Below, piece by piece: positions 61,209-64,000 of a stretch of DNA of 64,000 nucleotides. Both the position numbers and the translations under genes were made by a program. The notes under the pieces were generated by a model, which ran no database searches, was not told the DNA's origin, and saw only the letters and a list, made by a program, of their open reading frames with translations. How positions within the stretch are numbered: the first letter of the stretch is position 1; every line of letters begins with the position of its first letter. This DNA is from Fimousia sp045616445 (GTDB lineage: Bacteria > Bacillota > Clostridia > Lachnospirales > Lachnospiraceae): contig JAZLGR010000004.1 in NCBI GenBank assembly GCA_045616445.1, forward strand, positions 62,001 through 126,000. The letters are read 5' to 3'.

Positions 61209-61246
61209 AAGGTGTCATGGCAGTGCTGCCATGGCACCTTTTATTG
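61209..61246 (+). terminator. Rho-independent terminator after the RND gene
   Basis: AAGGTGTCATGGCA / TGCCATGGCACCTT stem with one mismatch-like G-U, followed by TTATT. Confidence 0.8.
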
Positions 61247-61316
61247 CATTTTGAGGGCAAATCACGTATAATGAAAATAGCGCCATTATGGTAATTTTTA
61301 GTTCGGGGTAGAGCGT

Positions 61317-62048
61317 ATGAAGAAAAAATTTATGTTCGAAACAATTCGATTGAATAAATATATGAGTGATGCCGGCATTTGTTCCCGCAGACAGGCGGAC
61401 AAGTATATAGCAGACGGACTTGTAACAGTGGATGGAGAAGTGGCTGTTCCGGGCACCAAAGTGACAAAGGACCAGGAGGTTTGTTTTAATGGGGAGAAGA
61501 TCTCCCTGGTGGAAGAATTAGAACTCATTGCATTTAACAAGCCTAGGGGAATTGTGTGTACAGCATCCAAAAAAGAGAAGGATAATATCATTGATTTTAT
61601 CGATTATCATACCAAGATTTATCCGATCGGAAGATTAGATAAGGATTCGGAAGGTTTGATTCTTCTGACCAATGATGGAGAGATTTCCAACCGTATCCAG
61701 AAAGCCCGCTATTATCATGAGAAGGAATATATCGTAACCGTTGACAAACCGGTTACCATTGAATTTTTATATGGCATGCGCAACGGCGTGCCGATTTTAG
61801 ATACTGTCACCAGAAAATGTAAGGTGAAGAAGTTAAGCAACAACCAGTTTTCCATTATCCTAACCCAGGGATTAAACCGTCAGATTCGCCGAATGTGTGA
61901 ATATTTCGGATATCGCGTACTGAATCTTACCCGCGTCCGTATTATGGATATTGAGCTTGGAAAACTGAAAACCGGAACCTATCGCAAGCTTTCAAAAGCA
62001 GAAGTGAATCGCCTGAAGAAGGAGCTTTTTCATGAATCAGAAGAATAA
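61317..62048 (+). CDS. rluF: 23S rRNA pseudouridine synthase, RluF type
   Basis: Converts a uridine in 23S rRNA (position 2604 in the E. coli enzyme) to pseudouridine. The 243 residues contain an N-terminal S4 RNA-binding domain (IRLNKYMSDAGICSRRQADKYIADG) and an RsuA-family catalytic domain with the nucleophilic Asp in YPIGRLDKDSEGLILLTNDG, then VTVDKPVT and GLNRQIRRMCEYFGYRVLNLTRVRIM, which follow E. coli RluF closely but without its long basic tail. GGGG lies before ATG. The end overlaps ligA by 17 bases. Confidence 0.9.
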   Translation: MKKKFMFETIRLNKYMSDAGICSRRQADKYIADGLVTVDGEVAVPGTKVTKDQEVCFNGEKISLVEELELIAFNKPRGIVCTASKKEKDNIIDFIDYHTKIYPIGRLDKDSEGLILLTNDGEISNRIQKARYYHEKEYIVTVDKPVTIEFLYGMRNGVPILDTVTRKCKVKKLSNNQFSIILTQGLNRQIRRMCEYFGYRVLNLTRVRIMDIELGKLKTGTYRKLSKAEVNRLKKELFHESEE

Positions 62049-63987
62049 TAGAATGAAGGAACTCATCGAGATCCTGAATGAGGCATCAAAGGCTTATTAT
62101 CAGGAGAACAGGGAGATCATGAGCAACTATGAATATGATGCCCTCTACGATGAGCTGACTGCCTTAGAGCAGGAAACAGGCACCGTATATGCCAACAGCC
62201 CAACGATTCATGTGGGCTATGAATTATTGACAGAACTTGCCAAGGAGACCCATGCATCTCCGATGCTTTCCCTGGACAAGACGAAGGATGTGGCAGCCCT
62301 TGCCTCCTGGATTGGAGATCAGGAAGCCATCCTTTCCTGGAAGTTAGATGGACTGACCATTGTACTCACCTATGAGGACGGCATGCTTGCCAAAGCTGTC
62401 ACCCGCGGTAATGGAAGAGTGGGTGAGGTGGTGACCAACAATGCAAAGACATTTTGCAATCTTCCGGCTAAAATCGATTTTAAAGGCAGACTGATCCTTC
62501 GTGGAGAAGCCATCATAAGATATAGTGATTTTGAAGAGATCAACGCAAGTATCGTGGATGTGGATGCCAAATATAAAAACCCAAGAAACTTATGCAGTGG
62601 CTCTGTGCGGCAGCTCAATAACGAAGTGACTGCCAGAAGAAAGGTGTATTTTTATGCGTTTAATCTGGTGAGCGCAGAGGGAATAGAGCTTCCTGCAAGC
62701 GTGGAAGCAAGATTTGACTGGCTAACCAATCAGGGATTTACTGTTGTGGAACACCAGCGTGTGACCCGTGACAGTGTAAAAGAGGCTGTGAAGGGATTTG
62801 CAGACCGCATCAAGGACATGGACGAGCCATCAGACGGCTTGGTGATCATCTATGATGATCTGGTATACGGCGAAAGCCTTGGAACCACCGCCAAATTCCC
62901 ACGGAATGCCCTGGCATTTAAATGGGCAGATGAGACAGCACTGACCAATCTCTTATATATTGAGTGGAGTCCGTCAAGAACAGGTCTCATCAATCCGGTT
63001 GCAGTCTTTGAACCGGTTGATTTAGAGGGAACCACCGTAAGCCGTGCCAGCCTTCACAATGTGAGCATTGTAGAAGAATTAGCGCTCGGTGAGGGCGATG
63101 AGATCTCCGTATATAAAGCCAATATGATCATTCCTCAGGTGGCAGAGAACATGACAAGAAGCGGAGGAATCCACATTCCTGAGCATTGTCCTGCCTGTGG
63201 CGGCATGACCAAAGTGAAGGAAGAGAATGGTGTCCGTGCCCTTTACTGTACCAATGAGCTGTGCAGTGCCAAGAAATTAAAGCTGTTTGGTCATTTTGTA
63301 TCCCGTGATGCCATGAATATCGATGGCTTATCGGAAGCAACGCTTGCCAAGATGATCGACCAGGAGTTTATCAGTGAACTTTATGATCTTTATGATCTTG
63401 AAAAATATAAAGAAGAAATTGTTGCCATGGAAGGTTTTGGGAAGCGATCCTATGAGAAACTGATTGCCTCCATCGAAAAGTCCAGAGAAGTACTGCTTCC
63501 AAACTTTATTTACGCCCTTGGAATCAGCAATGTTGGCCTTTCCAATGCCAGATTGATCGTGAAGCATTTTCACAGTGAGTTTGCCAAGATCAAAGAAGCA
63601 GAAGCAGATGCATTTGTCGAGATTGAAGGCATCGGACCGGTCATCGCCCAGTCCATGGTGGATTATTTCGCCAATGAACACAATCAGAAGCTGTTAGAAG
63701 CGTTAGAAGCAATCCTCACCTTAAAACCGGTGGAGGAATCTGAAAGTGAACAGACGTTAGAAGGTAAGGTGTTTGTTGTAACCGGCTCCGTACACATTTT
63801 CAAGAACCGTAAGGAGGTCCAGAAGAAGGTGGAAGAGCTTGGTGGCAAGGTAACCGGCTCCGTCACAGGAAAGACCAGTTATCTCATCAACAATGACATT
63901 ACCAGCAATTCATCAAAGAATAAAAAAGCAAAACAATTAGGGGTACCGATCATTACAGAAGAAGAATTCGTTGCAATGATTCAGTAA
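62032..63987 (+). CDS. ligA: NAD-dependent DNA ligase, divergent LigA
   Basis: Seals nicks using NAD. The 651 residues keep the LigA order: N-terminal Ia domain (YYQENREIMSNYEYDALYDELTALE), adenylation domain with Lys104 in WKLDG, OB fold, C4 zinc finger (CPACGG...CTNELC, about residues 388-408), helix-hairpin-helix repeats and a C-terminal BRCT domain (LEGKVFVVTGSVHIFKNRKEV). Several usual signatures differ: RGNG in place of RGDG (Asn127), NLCSGSVRQL in place of NAAAGSLRQL, and YKANMIIPQV in place of RAGDVIPQV. The start lies within rluF, with AAGGAG eight bases ahead. A second, standard ligA elsewhere would make this a paralogue. Confidence 0.9.
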   Translation: MNQKNNRMKELIEILNEASKAYYQENREIMSNYEYDALYDELTALEQETGTVYANSPTIHVGYELLTELAKETHASPMLSLDKTKDVAALASWIGDQEAILSWKLDGLTIVLTYEDGMLAKAVTRGNGRVGEVVTNNAKTFCNLPAKIDFKGRLILRGEAIIRYSDFEEINASIVDVDAKYKNPRNLCSGSVRQLNNEVTARRKVYFYAFNLVSAEGIELPASVEARFDWLTNQGFTVVEHQRVTRDSVKEAVKGFADRIKDMDEPSDGLVIIYDDLVYGESLGTTAKFPRNALAFKWADETALTNLLYIEWSPSRTGLINPVAVFEPVDLEGTTVSRASLHNVSIVEELALGEGDEISVYKANMIIPQVAENMTRSGGIHIPEHCPACGGMTKVKEENGVRALYCTNELCSAKKLKLFGHFVSRDAMNIDGLSEATLAKMIDQEFISELYDLYDLEKYKEEIVAMEGFGKRSYEKLIASIEKSREVLLPNFIYALGISNVGLSNARLIVKHFHSEFAKIKEAEADAFVEIEGIGPVIAQSMVDYFANEHNQKLLEALEAILTLKPVEESESEQTLEGKVFVVTGSVHIFKNRKEVQKKVEELGGKVTGSVTGKTSYLINNDITSNSSKNKKAKQLGVPIITEEEFVAMIQ

Positions 63988-64000
63988 GAGGAGAGAGAAT
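63988..64000 (+). other. Ribosome-site-like sequence of a gene beyond the window
   Basis: GAGGAGAGAGAAT follows the ligA stop immediately, suggesting a closely spaced next gene just outside the window. Confidence 0.4.

Noticed and set aside
1..64000. CRISPR arrays, prophage, transposase genes, rRNA or tRNA genes
   Set aside because: No regularly spaced direct repeats of CRISPR type, no integrase, capsid or transposase-like proteins, and no tRNA cloverleaf or rRNA sequence was recognised by eye.

Overview
The window is a chromosomal segment of a low-to-moderate GC Gram-positive anaerobe of class Clostridia, most likely a Lachnospiraceae gut or rumen bacterium. This rests on gene content seen here: PurO plus stand-alone AICAR transformylase, PyrK/PyrD class 1B, an NfnAB-like pair, the dimeric one-chain glycyl-tRNA synthetase, DUF1846, DUF4317-like and DUF362 proteins, a secreted GH53 galactanase with Fn3-like tail, and strong AGGAGG ribosome sites with TTA/ACA/GTA-rich codons in the presumed highly expressed genes. 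No rRNA, tRNA, phage, transposase or CRISPR array was found. Gene density is high and most genes are on the + strand.

Layout. 1-2.5 kb: end of purine synthesis (purO fragment, AICAR transformylase) and a DMT exporter. 2.7-12.5 kb: CDF metal transporter, DUF362/DUF4317-like pair, DUF1846, MATE exporter, GT4 glycosyltransferase, Cof-type HAD phosphatase, a small acidic membrane protein, CorA. 12.5-16 kb: a LysR regulator divergent from an esterase and a GntP-type permease, with a convincing LysR box between them. 16-20.2 kb: two secreted enzymes, a GH53 galactanase and an M14 carboxypeptidase. 20.2-26.3 kb: M16C protease, era, recO, glycyl-tRNA synthetase. 26.3-32 kb: a DUF1294/hydrolase fusion, a Fe-type alcohol dehydrogenase with a Rex-like operator, nfnAB, a small secreted protein. 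32-38 kb: pyrC-pyrF-pyrK-pyrD-(secreted protein)-pyrE and a 53-residue membrane peptide. 38-44 kb: small membrane protein, M29-like aminopeptidase, purE-purM-purN-purD. 44-51.8 kb: GntR regulator, clpC, small conserved protein, radA, glnS, aminotransferase. 51.8-54 kb: CIRCE-groES-groEL. 53.8-54.4 kb: a non-coding region packed with inverted and direct repeats. 54.5-64 kb: orphan EIIA-Gut-like protein, HAD phosphatase, guaB, a large RND exporter, rluF and a divergent ligA.

How they fit together: nucleotide synthesis dominates (PurE/M/N/D, AICAR transformylase, PurO, GuaB for purines; PyrC/D/K/E/F for UMP). Redox balancing is represented by the alcohol dehydrogenase and NfnAB, protein quality control by ClpC, GroESL and the peptidases, and DNA upkeep by RecO, RadA and LigA. 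The points that look most worth following are the nested repeat elements behind groEL, the EIIA-Gut homologue with Thr at the expected phospho-histidine position, the RND pump with a coiled-coil insert of about 225 residues, the DUF1294-hydrolase fusion and the secreted protein inside the pyr operon. All family calls come from reading sequence and memory; no database search was run.
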